From a virus, in IMG/VR virus record IMGVR_UViG_3300046000_003224, positions 1 through 24,290 of that record: a stretch of DNA of 24,290 nt. The stretch is one strand, 5' to 3'. A program made the position numbers and the translations under genes. Position 1 is the stretch's first letter. The number at the start of each line of letters is the position of its first letter. Positions 13,181-18,802 of this stretch are shown piece by piece. The notes beneath the pieces are model-generated. The model saw only the letters and a program-made list of their open reading frames with translations. It did not search any database and was not told where the DNA came from.

Positions 13181-13396
13181 GTGACAACATACAAGCCAAT
13201 GCCGATAGCCGTGGCGCTACGCCAGCGCCGCAAGCAGCTACGGCTGTCACAAGCCGTAGTAGCAGAGAAGGCCGGTTACAACGCCAATGCCATATGGGCG
13301 TGGGAAACCGGTTACTGTAAACCGTCAATCCCGCGCCTAGTGGACTGGTGCGGGGCTCTGGGGCTCGAACTAACAGTAAAGGTGAAAGATGGATAA
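13181..13396 (+). CDS. XRE/Cro-type DNA-binding regulator, 71 aa
   Basis: The preferred start is GTG at 13181, two bases after the previous stop, with GGAGAG six bases upstream; a TTG at 13157 inside the previous gene is less convincing. The helix-turn-helix spans about residues 10-50: LRQRRKQLRLSQAVVAEKAG, then NANAIWAWETGYCKPSIPRL, the standard XRE pattern with recognition helix near 33-43. It is Cro-sized and lacks the C-terminal cleavage domain of CI repressors. The matching palindromes at 11259 and 11341 are natural candidates for its operators, which would allow it to switch the leftward promoter. That pairing is inference. Confidence 0.85.
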   Translation: MTTYKPMPIAVALRQRRKQLRLSQAVVAEKAGYNANAIWAWETGYCKPSIPRLVDWCGALGLELTVKVKDG

Positions 13397-13622
13397 CCCC
13401 CGCGAAATCTTGAGCGACTCACTCGTGAAGCAAGTCTCCCGCTTGCGGGCAGACTTGGAAGCAGAACGCGCTTGGAAACGAGCGAACATCATCATCGCAG
13501 AGCAACTGGTCGACATTACGAAAGAGCTAAACGAGCTAAAGCTAAAGTATTACGATGCCGAACGACGCTTGCGGCTTAAAGACGAATTGATTCGCAAGCT
13601 CACGAACGAGGCAACGCAATGA
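13389..13622 (+). CDS. small coiled-coil protein, 77 aa
   Basis: It overlaps the XRE gene by 8 bp (start ATGGATAA) and is preceded by AAAGGTG. After a short N-terminus (MDNPREILSD) the sequence is almost entirely heptad-like: SLVKQVSRLRADLEAERAWK, then LVDITKELNELKLKYYDAERRL, and RLKDELIRKLTNE. This predicts one long coiled-coil helix that would dimerise. It has no recognisable enzymatic or DNA-binding motif. It may be related in architecture to the small helical proteins at 14063-15386, but it lacks their C-terminal signature. It overlaps the next gene by four bases (ATGA). Confidence 0.7.
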   Translation: MDNPREILSDSLVKQVSRLRADLEAERAWKRANIIIAEQLVDITKELNELKLKYYDAERRLRLKDELIRKLTNEATQ

Positions 13623-13780
13623 TCGACCTGGAAATGGACACGCGGGCGCTAGAGGCCCTGCTAGACTATCTGGCGCTACAGCCCCGGCCGGGGCTTGTAG
13701 ACGAAGCCTATATGGCCCTACGCGAGGCGCATGACAACGCCGCGGAGGATTACTGGATAGGAGTGTGGAATGGAAACTGA
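13619..13780 (+). CDS. small early protein, 53 aa
   Basis: The frame starts with ATG at 13619, overlapping the preceding stop as ATGA, and ends at 13780, overlapping the next gene by 11 bp. Both ends are therefore tied into the operon. The product reads MIDLEMDTRALEALLDYLAL, then QPRPGLVDEAYMALREAHDN and AAEDYWIGVWNGN. It is acidic and helical with a Trp-rich C-terminus. The upstream ribosome binding site is weak (GAGGC near 13606), which fits re-initiation after the preceding gene. I do not recognise a family. Confidence 0.6.
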   Translation: MIDLEMDTRALEALLDYLALQPRPGLVDEAYMALREAHDNAAEDYWIGVWNGN

Positions 13781-14063
13781 ATATTTCTTCGACGAATTGC
13801 AAATCCTGCCCGGCGCATGTCTGTTCGCGTCCGGCACGGCAACCGTCGCCTATGAGATAGGCGAGCCCGAGCCTGATGTCGGAATCATGTCGCGCTACGT
13901 TGAGGCTATCGAGGTGCTGTCGATTGAACTGGACCCTTACGAATTTGACGATAAGGGCGTGGTGCTGGCCAAATCCGATCCGCTCTACGGTCTGATAGAG
14001 GCGGCGTTGCACAAGGGCGATAGACTCCGCGAGCATTGTATCCAAGACCAGGAGGCGTGGTGA
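13770..14063 (+). CDS. hypothetical early protein, 97 aa, acidic
   Basis: The ATG follows AGGAG inside the end of the 53-aa gene. The protein is acidic, with GEPEPDVGIMSRYVEAIEVLSIELDPYEFDD forming its centre (alternating strand and loop) and a helical C-terminus (LIEAALHKGDRLREHC). It resembles short phage proteins of unknown function that begin METEYFF/MSEYFF, but I cannot name a family. Its stop TGA (14061-14063) overlaps the first base of the next ATG, so it is directly coupled to the tandem small-gene array that follows. Confidence 0.7.
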   Translation: METEYFFDELQILPGACLFASGTATVAYEIGEPEPDVGIMSRYVEAIEVLSIELDPYEFDDKGVVLAKSDPLYGLIEAALHKGDRLREHCIQDQEAW

Positions 14064-14347
14064 TGAGTAACGACATTGTAGAGCGGCTGCTAATTTGCGC
14101 GAAATACGATCCTTATCAAAAGGAAGCAGCCGACGAAATCACCCGACTCCGCGCCGAACTCGCCGCCGCCAACGCACGCGAGCAGGAAGCGGCGAAGGCG
14201 CTGCAGGAGCATGTATTCCGCGCATTCCAAGAGGGATTCAACTCATCACTAAGTTACATGGGCGCATACGACATGGCAGACGCTTGGGAAATGTCTGACG
14301 CCAAAGCTCGCATCGACACCTTTCTGAAAGGAGGCGGGGGTGAGTGA
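14063..14347 (+). CDS. array gene 1: helical protein with RIDxxLKG C-terminus, 94 aa
   Basis: The start is ATG at 14063, which has GGAGG upstream and overlaps the previous stop; the upstream GTG/ATG options lack a good site. It begins MSNDIVERLLICAKYDP, followed by KEAADEITRLRAELAAANAR and EQEAAKALQEH, a coiled-coil segment. It ends in ARIDTFLKGGGGE. The pattern MSDIVERL...AADEITRLRAELAAA...ARIDAxLKG is familiar from many phages of Proteobacteria and is not characterised there. This is the first of five adjacent genes sharing the C-terminal signature. Its last codons (AAAGGAGGC) form the ribosome binding site of the next gene. Confidence 0.8.
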   Translation: MSNDIVERLLICAKYDPYQKEAADEITRLRAELAAANAREQEAAKALQEHVFRAFQEGFNSSLSYMGAYDMADAWEMSDAKARIDTFLKGGGGE

Positions 14348-14549
14348 CGAACTTCGCGGCGTCAGCTACTACATGCGCAAAGCCTATGACGCAGAGATAG
14401 AGCTAACCGCCGCCCGCGCCGAACTCGCCGCCGCCCGAGAGTTGCTGCGGGAGGCGCGGCCGCGCTGTGACGTTCCTTCGTTCTTGAATGATGACTTGTG
14501 CGCCCGCATCGACGCCGCGCTGAAAGGAGGGGAGGATGCGCAAACCTAA
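14340..14549 (+). CDS. array gene 2: helical protein with RIDAALKG C-terminus, 69 aa
   Basis: It starts with GTG at 14340, eight bases inside the end of array gene 1, behind AAAGGAGGC. The protein begins MSDELRGVSYYMRKAYDAEI and continues ELTAARAELAAARELLREAR, a coiled-coil helix very similar to genes 1 and 4. It then has a short Cys-containing spacer (RCDVPSFLNDDLC) and CARIDAALKGGEDAQT. Of the five array proteins it has the most divergent ending, because the overlap with gene 3 is 14 bp and in a different sequence (ATGCGCAAACCTAA). Function unknown. Confidence 0.75.
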   Translation: MSDELRGVSYYMRKAYDAEIELTAARAELAAARELLREARPRCDVPSFLNDDLCARIDAALKGGEDAQT

Positions 14550-14811
14550 AGCAACCAGCTACAGAGAACTCGCAAAGGAGATTGCCGAAGACAGCATCGT
14601 GACGCACGCATTGTCTCGGCTGATCGAGCAGATTGTCGCGGAGGTTCATATGGTCAAGAAGAAAGAGATTGACGAATTGCGTTCCACACTAAAAGCCGCG
14701 CGCCCATACGTCGAGCAAGTGCAAAACTCGAAGCACGAAGCCGCCGCGCGAGACGCATTTGAACTGGCGAATCGCATCGACGCGCTTGTGAAGGGAGACG
14801 GGGATGAGTGA
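14536..14811 (+). CDS. array gene 3: helical protein with RIDALVKG C-terminus, 91 aa
   Basis: The ATG at 14536 lies just behind AAAGGAGGGGAGG, a very strong site made of the last codons of gene 2. The N-terminus (MRKPKATSYRELAKEIAEDS) is unlike those of genes 1, 2, 4 and 5. The second half follows the array pattern: EIDELRSTLKAARPYVEQVQ, then ARDAFELANRIDALVKGDGDE. The N-terminal part could be an exchanged domain on a shared C-terminal unit. The stop overlaps the next start as ATGAGTGA. It may be a helical adaptor, but no activity can be read from sequence. Confidence 0.75.
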   Translation: MRKPKATSYRELAKEIAEDSIVTHALSRLIEQIVAEVHMVKKKEIDELRSTLKAARPYVEQVQNSKHEAAARDAFELANRIDALVKGDGDE

Positions 14812-15241
14812 CGTTGACCGTAAGTTTTCCAATGGGAGCGATTGGGATAACTCGATTGATTGGGACGATGCGTCGGACGGGTCCCAAGGCGGCTATGACC
14901 GACACGGCAACTTCATCACTGCCAATGCGATGATGGAGATTGTGAAGCTGCGCGTAGAGGTGGACAAAGCCCTCACCGACCTTGCCGCAGCCCGCGCCGA
15001 ACTCGTTGCCGCCAAAGCACGAATAGCGGAAGGCGAGCGTGAGTTTCAACGATACATCAGAGAACTCGACAAATGCACCGAGCGTGCCGAAGCAGCCGAA
15101 GCGCGCGAGCGGGAGGCGGCGGAGTTGCTGAAGGAGGCGCGCGAATATGTGCGCGAGGTTGCGGCTGTCACGCTGGATGAGGAGGATTGCGAATGGCTCG
15201 CCCGCATCGACGCTTTTCTGAAAGGAGACGGGGATGAGTGA
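14804..15241 (+). CDS. array gene 4: long coiled-coil protein with RIDAFLKG C-terminus, 145 aa
   Basis: The longest member of the array starts MSDVDRKFSNGSDWDNSIDW, an acidic, Trp-bearing segment of about 45 residues absent from the others. A long coiled coil follows (TDLAAARAELVAAKARIAEG, then YIRELDKCTERAEAAEARER), then AAELLKEAREYVREVAAV and WLARIDAFLKGDGDE. The upstream site GGGAGACGGGG and the eight-base ATGAGTGA overlap with gene 3 are the same as at the next junction. The Ala/Glu/Arg repeat character means similarity searches need composition filtering. Function unknown. Confidence 0.75.
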   Translation: MSDVDRKFSNGSDWDNSIDWDDASDGSQGGYDRHGNFITANAMMEIVKLRVEVDKALTDLAAARAELVAAKARIAEGEREFQRYIRELDKCTERAEAAEAREREAAELLKEAREYVREVAAVTLDEEDCEWLARIDAFLKGDGDE

Positions 15242-15386
15242 CAACCAATATACAGTCGTTTTCGACGGCGGCATTCGCGAGATCGTTTTGCGGGAGCTTC
15301 TGCTTAAAATTCGCAACGACTATTCGGCGGCGCTGATGCCGGAAGACATTGCCAATATCGACGCGGCACTTAAAGGAAATGAATGA
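15234..15386 (+). CDS. array gene 5: shortened member, 50 aa
   Basis: ATG at 15234 sits in the ATGAGTGA overlap with gene 4, behind AAAGGAGACGGGG. The 50-aa product reads MSDNQYTVVFDGGIREIVLR, ELLLKIRNDYSAALMPEDIA, NIDAALKGNE. It keeps the MSD start and the C-terminal (N)IDAALKG signature but has lost the central coiled coil, so it looks like a reduced array member. It ends in an ATGA overlap with the next gene. The identical junction with gene 4 supports it being translated in spite of its size. Confidence 0.7.
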   Translation: MSDNQYTVVFDGGIREIVLRELLLKIRNDYSAALMPEDIANIDAALKGNE

Positions 15387-15568
15387 TGGGAAAAATGAAA
15401 GTGCTTTGGGAAGAACTATCGAACCTGCGCGATGTTGTGCGCTTGCTGTCAGACGACGCCTTGCAGCTTATGCTAGACGCCGACGCGGACCCATACCGCG
15501 GCGCAGTCATACAGGCTGAGATACAGCGCCGGGAAGAGGAGAGCGCCCGTGTGGAAGGTCACGCCTAG
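15383..15568 (+). CDS. small early protein, 61 aa
   Basis: It starts with ATGATGGGA at 15383, overlapping array gene 5 by four bases, with AAAGGAA nine bases upstream. The protein reads MMGKMKVLWEELSNLRDVVR, then LLSDDALQLMLDADADPYRG and AVIQAEIQRREEESARVEGHA. It is helical and acidic; ADPYRGAVIQAEIQRRE resembles short phage proteins of unknown role. It does not carry the RIDxxLKG ending, so it marks the end of the array. It overlaps the next gene by 20 bp. Confidence 0.7.
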   Translation: MMGKMKVLWEELSNLRDVVRLLSDDALQLMLDADADPYRGAVIQAEIQRREEESARVEGHA

Positions 15569-15980
15569 TCAAGTCACCTGGAATGTAGAGAGCCGGTCTA
15601 TCACTATCCACGGCCTTAATGGCAAGCCGTGGGCGCGCATCCACCTGCCCTTGGCCGATGATCGCGCCATCATAACGGCCGGCTATGCCCTAAACTTTGC
15701 AACGAAAGAGCCCGAAAATGCGAGACGAAACGCCGCCCACCATCCACGCAGAACGGATGGAGCAACAACGCCAGATTCGGAAGATGGTAGAAGAGGCCGC
15801 AAAGGCGCTTCACACGACGCCCGACGCCCTGATCTGTCACGACCGAACGTCGTGGAAAGTGTCAGTGCGAGACGAGATAATGTGGCGCGCCAGGCGGGAG
15901 CTAAAAGCAAGCTATCCGACGATAGCGGGCGTCTTCCGGTACAATCACACGGCGGTCATGGCGGCGGTGAGGCGATATGA
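15549..15980 (+). CDS. hypothetical protein, 143 aa, with doubtful C-terminal half
   Basis: It starts with GTG at 15549 behind GAGGAGAG. Residues 1-58 look like a normal compact protein: MWKVTPSQVTWNVESRSITI, then HGLNGKPWARIHLPLADDRA and IITAGYALNFATKEP, a beta-rich domain. From about residue 58 the composition changes abruptly to Arg, Gly, His, Ser and Asp with no hydrophobic core. This part (15718-15980) is read from DNA that also encodes the DnaA-like protein in another frame. The natural gene probably ended near 15720 and has lost its stop, or a frameshift has extended it. A truly dual-coded extension is possible but less likely. Confidence 0.5.
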   Translation: MWKVTPSQVTWNVESRSITIHGLNGKPWARIHLPLADDRAIITAGYALNFATKEPENARRNAAHHPRRTDGATTPDSEDGRRGRKGASHDARRPDLSRPNVVESVSARRDNVARQAGAKSKLSDDSGRLPVQSHGGHGGGEAI

Positions 15981-15990
15981 AAGACGTTGA
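15718..15990 (+). CDS. DnaA domain IV-like DNA-binding protein, 90 aa
   Basis: The chosen ATG is 15718; an in-frame TTG at 15697 would add seven residues. Residues 1-30 form a helix (ERMEQQRQIRKMVEEAAKAL). The rest matches the C-terminal DNA-binding domain of DnaA: HTTPDALICHDR (counterpart of the 'V..ED' segment), then ARRELKASYPTIAGVFRYNHTAVMAAVRRYE in outline, where YPTIAGVF and NHTAVMAAVRRYE correspond to the DnaA signature helix (DHTTVLHAVRKIE type). The AAA+ domain is absent. Similar stand-alone domains occur in phages and may mark a phage origin or regulate transcription. The repeats at 11259-11430 are candidate sites. Both neighbours overlap it. Confidence 0.75.
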   Translation: MRDETPPTIHAERMEQQRQIRKMVEEAAKALHTTPDALICHDRTSWKVSVRDEIMWRARRELKASYPTIAGVFRYNHTAVMAAVRRYERR

Positions 15991-16045
15991 CATCCTGGCC
16001 GTCGCGGTCATCGTAGTCCTGGAACTGATATTCGGGGTGAAATAA
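15977..16045 (+). CDS. 22-aa single-span membrane peptide
   Basis: ATG at 15977 follows GGTGAGG by six bases and overlaps the ends of the two preceding frames. The stop overlaps the next ATG as TAATG. The product is MKDVDILAVAVIVVLELIFGVK: charged ends (Lys/Asp at the front, Lys at the back) around a ~15-residue hydrophobic core with one Glu. This is the pattern of a minimal membrane-spanning peptide. Ribosome binding site and stop-start overlap make it likely to be translated. Function unknown. Confidence 0.55.
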   Translation: MKDVDILAVAVIVVLELIFGVK

Positions 16046-16257
16046 TGAGCTACTGGGAAACGCAATTAGATGGCTATGGGGCGCTTGTGCCCGACATGCC
16101 TCGCAACGAGCCCTGCTATGAAGTGAATAAGCCGCTCTGGGCCGTGTTCCGCCGCACCAACCCGCACGCGACTGAGCATCCGATCATGACCGAGCAAGAA
16201 ATCGTCCGGCGCTTGGACTGTCTTTATATGTCCGACGGCACTTGCAACGTCGGCTGA
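16045..16257 (+). CDS. small hypothetical protein, last gene of early operon, 70 aa
   Basis: Start ATG overlaps the previous stop (TAATG) and is preceded by GGGGTGA. The protein begins MSYWETQLDGYGALVPDMPR, continues NEPCYEVNKPLWAVFRRTNP, and has a C-terminal TEQEIVRRLDCLYMSDGTCN. It is soluble, with two Trp and three Cys, and no motif I can assign. It is followed 40 bp later by a strong terminator, which makes it the last gene of the rightward operon. Confidence 0.7.
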   Translation: MSYWETQLDGYGALVPDMPRNEPCYEVNKPLWAVFRRTNPHATEHPIMTEQEIVRRLDCLYMSDGTCNVG

Positions 16258-16297
16258 GACGCGCTAAAAAGATGGCGTCCATTCCTTCCCCGACTAG

Positions 16298-16325
16298 GGC
16301 CGGCGCAAGCCGGCCTTTTCTTTTT
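16298..16325 (+). terminator. intrinsic terminator of rightward early operon
   Basis: GGCCGGC (16298-16304), GCAA loop, GCCGGCC (16309-16315), then TTTTCTTTTT (16316-16325). It has a 7-bp GC stem, a stable GNRA-type loop and a long U tract. It lies between convergent operons, and its T tract reaches into the stop codon of the minus-strand gene at 16324. No equally good T tract faces the other direction. Confidence 0.93.
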
Positions 16326-16527
16326 AGGATGGCGTTTCTCCGAACCCGAGCCCCGCCAATAGCTCTTGCGCCGACTCATGCGCCGCGCAGAGGCGATCTA
16401 TAACCGCCTCCGGGCACTCATCATCACCTGGCGTCGCCGCCCAGTCTAAATAGTCGTCGACTGACTCGGTTAGCTCTGCCAGCGTCTCTAGGACGTGCTT
16501 ATACAGATCGATTGATTGGGTAGACAT
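16324..16527 (-). CDS. small acidic protein, last gene of replication operon, 67 aa
   Basis: The product starts inside the end of the primase-helicase gene (29-bp overlap) and ends within the T tract of the terminator on the other strand. It reads MSTQSIDLYKHVLETLAELT, then ESVDDYLDWAATPGDDECPE, and AVIDRLCAAHESAQELLAGL. It is acidic and helical, with no recognised family. GAAAGAT upstream of the ATG is only a weak ribosome binding site, so translation may depend on the preceding gene. Nothing shows whether it is a replication accessory protein or unrelated. Confidence 0.6.
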   Translation of the reverse strand: MSTQSIDLYKHVLETLAELTESVDDYLDWAATPGDDECPEAVIDRLCAAHESAQELLAGLGFGETPS

Positions 16528-18802
16528 TATCTTTCGGCGCTCCTTCTCCGCTTATCCTAGCCCACTCCCGGCGGATGTCAGAATTAGACCATTCCGCCAG
16601 CTCCGGCCGCACGAAACAATGCCGTTTAGTTGGATAATCTTTGGAGTAGATCAGTCCCTTGTCGATCCAACCAGCTTCCTTCAACGCATGAAAAAACGCC
16701 GGCTGCACGATGCGTAGGTTATTCCCCGCGCGGTCATTCAATTCTTTCAGAACTTTGTGCCACGGGCCACCGATAATATCTCTATCAAACGGCGCGACGC
16801 GCTCTTCTATCTCATGGTAGACGTAGCTCTCCGCCTGGCTCATGCCAGTATAAACCAGCTTGCGCTTGTAGTCTGTCATCATCGGCGGCTGTTTCGGGTT
16901 GAACATCGACACGTCACGGGCGTAGAGCCACTGCGCTACAGCTTGGAAACCTCCAGCTTTATACCAGTCCCACATATCTGCGGCTGCATGTTCGCTCATG
17001 CGCGCGGCGGTGGACCATATACAGAACCAGCGCCGATCATCTGAATCAAGCGTAATAGGTGTGTCTTCGTTCGTAAACGCGACCACAAGCAGCCGATTCG
17101 GCATTTCGTAAGGATGCAGACTCTTGCGATTGACGGTCAGCATCTCCGGCGGCGCGGCGATGATGGGTTTCAGCTTGTTCGCCATCGCCCGGCGGTCGCG
17201 CGCCTCGGGCTCTTTCAATTCATTAAGGATGATTACTTCGCTCTGATAGTGATACCCCCAGTCCGAGACGATCTTATCGCCATCGATTATCTTAACATTT
17301 TGTAAACTGTCGCCCGACACGGCCCAAAAGAACGGAGCCCACATAGTATCCTTGCCGGAACCGCCGTGGCCGCCGTGCAGCACGGCATGGTTAATTTTAA
17401 TCTTCGGATTCTTCAGCTTGAACGCCATAACGTCCCAGACGTGCGCAAGCTCTTCCCCGTTAGGAACCAACTTGCGGCAGTGGTCAATCCACCGTTGCGG
17501 ATCGCCGCCGGCGGTTATTGCGGGGCGGAAGTTACGCCAGACATTGCCGTAAACGAGCCCGTCCTTATGCACTTGCCAGTCGTCGCCGGCGGCGTAGGTC
17601 ATGCCGTGCAAGGCGTAGCCGTTGCGTTCCTCGCGGAACATATCGAACCACACGGACGCCTCTAGCCGGCGTTTCTTGCCGTCGGCGGCCTGCGCGTAGC
17701 AGTCGACGTGACGATAGAGCGCGTTGAAGGCTTTGCGGCTCAGTTCCGAACAAGTCTCGCGGTCGAAATAGGCGTCGTCAGTAGCGACGTAAGCGAACCG
17801 CGCGTGCCAGCCGTCGCGCGTCTCGCGCCCAGCCTGCTTGCGCTCTACGGCTGCGATCTGCGGCGTCACGACATCAGGGAATGCCTCCGTCGGTTCGGGC
17901 GGCTGCATCTCGGTCAGCATGTCGGAGAGGATGTCGTCGCGCAGTCCTGGACGGCGACGCGGCCCACCCTGTTCACCCACCCACTCAAGAAAGGCTTCGC
18001 TGGTCAGATGTTCGCAATGGCCGTGAAAACAGAAGAACGCGCGGGACTGCGGCATATACCGCGCCTCGCCTTGACCGTCCGTATGCGCGGCGTGATTCGG
18101 GCATACAACGCCCATCCAGCCTTCGTGATTTACGCGGGACGTAATAAGGTTGTTCTCATTCAGCCACGCCACGACATCATCTTTGCCGCTGTCCGTAAGC
18201 CGTATGTGATGCGTATTCGTCTCGACAGGCTCCAGCGTGACGCCGAACGCTTCGACGATCTGTGCGACGGTAAACTCGCGGGAAGGATCGAACGTCACTT
18301 CGCGGCACACGAAGTCCTCGCGGCCGGGCTTGCGATTTACCGACCCTGGAAGGCGACAGTTGCGCACGGGGTTGGTAGCGCCAGGATCGGTGTAGCCGGC
18401 CTTAGCGAGCGCGGTCAGAAGTGAACAGTGTTCGTCTACGGTAGGCTGGTCGCTGTAAGCATACCAGTATTGAAAATTGCCGGGGCTCGTCTCGACGATA
18501 GCGGTGGGCGCGAGCGGCGGCTCTTTGGACTTGGTGCCGATGTCATCCAGCATCAGGAAAAGAGTGTGCGTGCAATGGTTCCTGGATGCAGATGGCTGGC
18601 CATCCTCAAACCGCTCGCGGATGAAGGATCCCGTATTCAGAAACCAAGACTCGCCCGCGCGGCGCTTGTGCTTGGGATAATACGCCGGCCAAGTGTAGCG
18701 CGGCGAGCCATCCAGATACGTGCGGCCGGTAGCGATTTGCTGCACGATGAGCGCCGTCTCGCCCTCGGGCGCAAGCTGTGTGAAGTATTCAAAGAGTGTC
18801 AT
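16499..18802 (-). CDS. primase-polymerase / SF3 (D5-like) helicase fusion, 767 aa
   Basis: The N-terminal ~200 residues look like an archaeo-eukaryotic primase of the phage/RepB type: LFLMLDDIG (acidic pair near 86-87), ETSPGNFQYWY (104-114), and NCRLPGSVNRKPG (148-160). A central zinc-ribbon-like segment has Cys234, His237, Cys258 and Cys263 (VCPNH ... CFHGHC). The C-terminal part is a superfamily 3 helicase: Walker A GGHGGSGKDT (477-486), Walker B EVIILNE (522-528), and a sensor/arginine region VVAFTNEDTP ... DDRRWF (573-593). It would prime and unwind DNA for the family A polymerase upstream in the operon. It overlaps the HNH gene by four bases (ATGA). Confidence 0.9.
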   Translation of the reverse strand: MTLFEYFTQLAPEGETALIVQQIATGRTYLDGSPRYTWPAYYPKHKRRAGESWFLNTGSFIRERFEDGQPSASRNHCTHTLFLMLDDIGTKSKEPPLAPTAIVETSPGNFQYWYAYSDQPTVDEHCSLLTALAKAGYTDPGATNPVRNCRLPGSVNRKPGREDFVCREVTFDPSREFTVAQIVEAFGVTLEPVETNTHHIRLTDSGKDDVVAWLNENNLITSRVNHEGWMGVVCPNHAAHTDGQGEARYMPQSRAFFCFHGHCEHLTSEAFLEWVGEQGGPRRRPGLRDDILSDMLTEMQPPEPTEAFPDVVTPQIAAVERKQAGRETRDGWHARFAYVATDDAYFDRETCSELSRKAFNALYRHVDCYAQAADGKKRRLEASVWFDMFREERNGYALHGMTYAAGDDWQVHKDGLVYGNVWRNFRPAITAGGDPQRWIDHCRKLVPNGEELAHVWDVMAFKLKNPKIKINHAVLHGGHGGSGKDTMWAPFFWAVSGDSLQNVKIIDGDKIVSDWGYHYQSEVIILNELKEPEARDRRAMANKLKPIIAAPPEMLTVNRKSLHPYEMPNRLLVVAFTNEDTPITLDSDDRRWFCIWSTAARMSEHAAADMWDWYKAGGFQAVAQWLYARDVSMFNPKQPPMMTDYKRKLVYTGMSQAESYVYHEIEERVAPFDRDIIGGPWHKVLKELNDRAGNNLRIVQPAFFHALKEAGWIDKGLIYSKDYPTKRHCFVRPELAEWSNSDIRREWARISGEGAPKDNVYPINRSV

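Larger units (their letters stand above)
14309..15386 (+). repeat. repeated gene-junction module in tandem small-gene array
   Basis: Five junctions share one layout: (CG)CATCGAC, then a Leu/Val-Lys-Gly-coding CTGAAAGGA-type segment that doubles as Shine-Dalgarno, then the overlapping start of the next gene. They begin at 14309, 14505, 14773, 15203 and 15357. Junctions three and four are identical over 19 bases (GGAGACGGGGATGAGTGAC). Three of them use the overlap GTGAGTGA or ATGAGTGA, in which the upstream frame ends in Glu-stop and the downstream frame starts Met-Ser-Asp. The fifth is degenerate (ATATCGACGC...AAAGGAAATGAATGA). This suggests duplication of whole gene units with the junction kept intact. 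Confidence 0.85.

Noticed and set aside
14309-15386. Interpreting the repeated junctions as iterons or a recombination site array
   Set aside because: Spacing is irregular, each copy lies exactly at a gene boundary, and conservation follows codons and ribosome binding sites.
16261-16325. A bidirectional terminator serving both convergent operons
   Set aside because: The plus-direction T tract is excellent, but on the minus strand the only A-derived T tract (16265-16269) is about 30 bases from the stem, too far for standard function.
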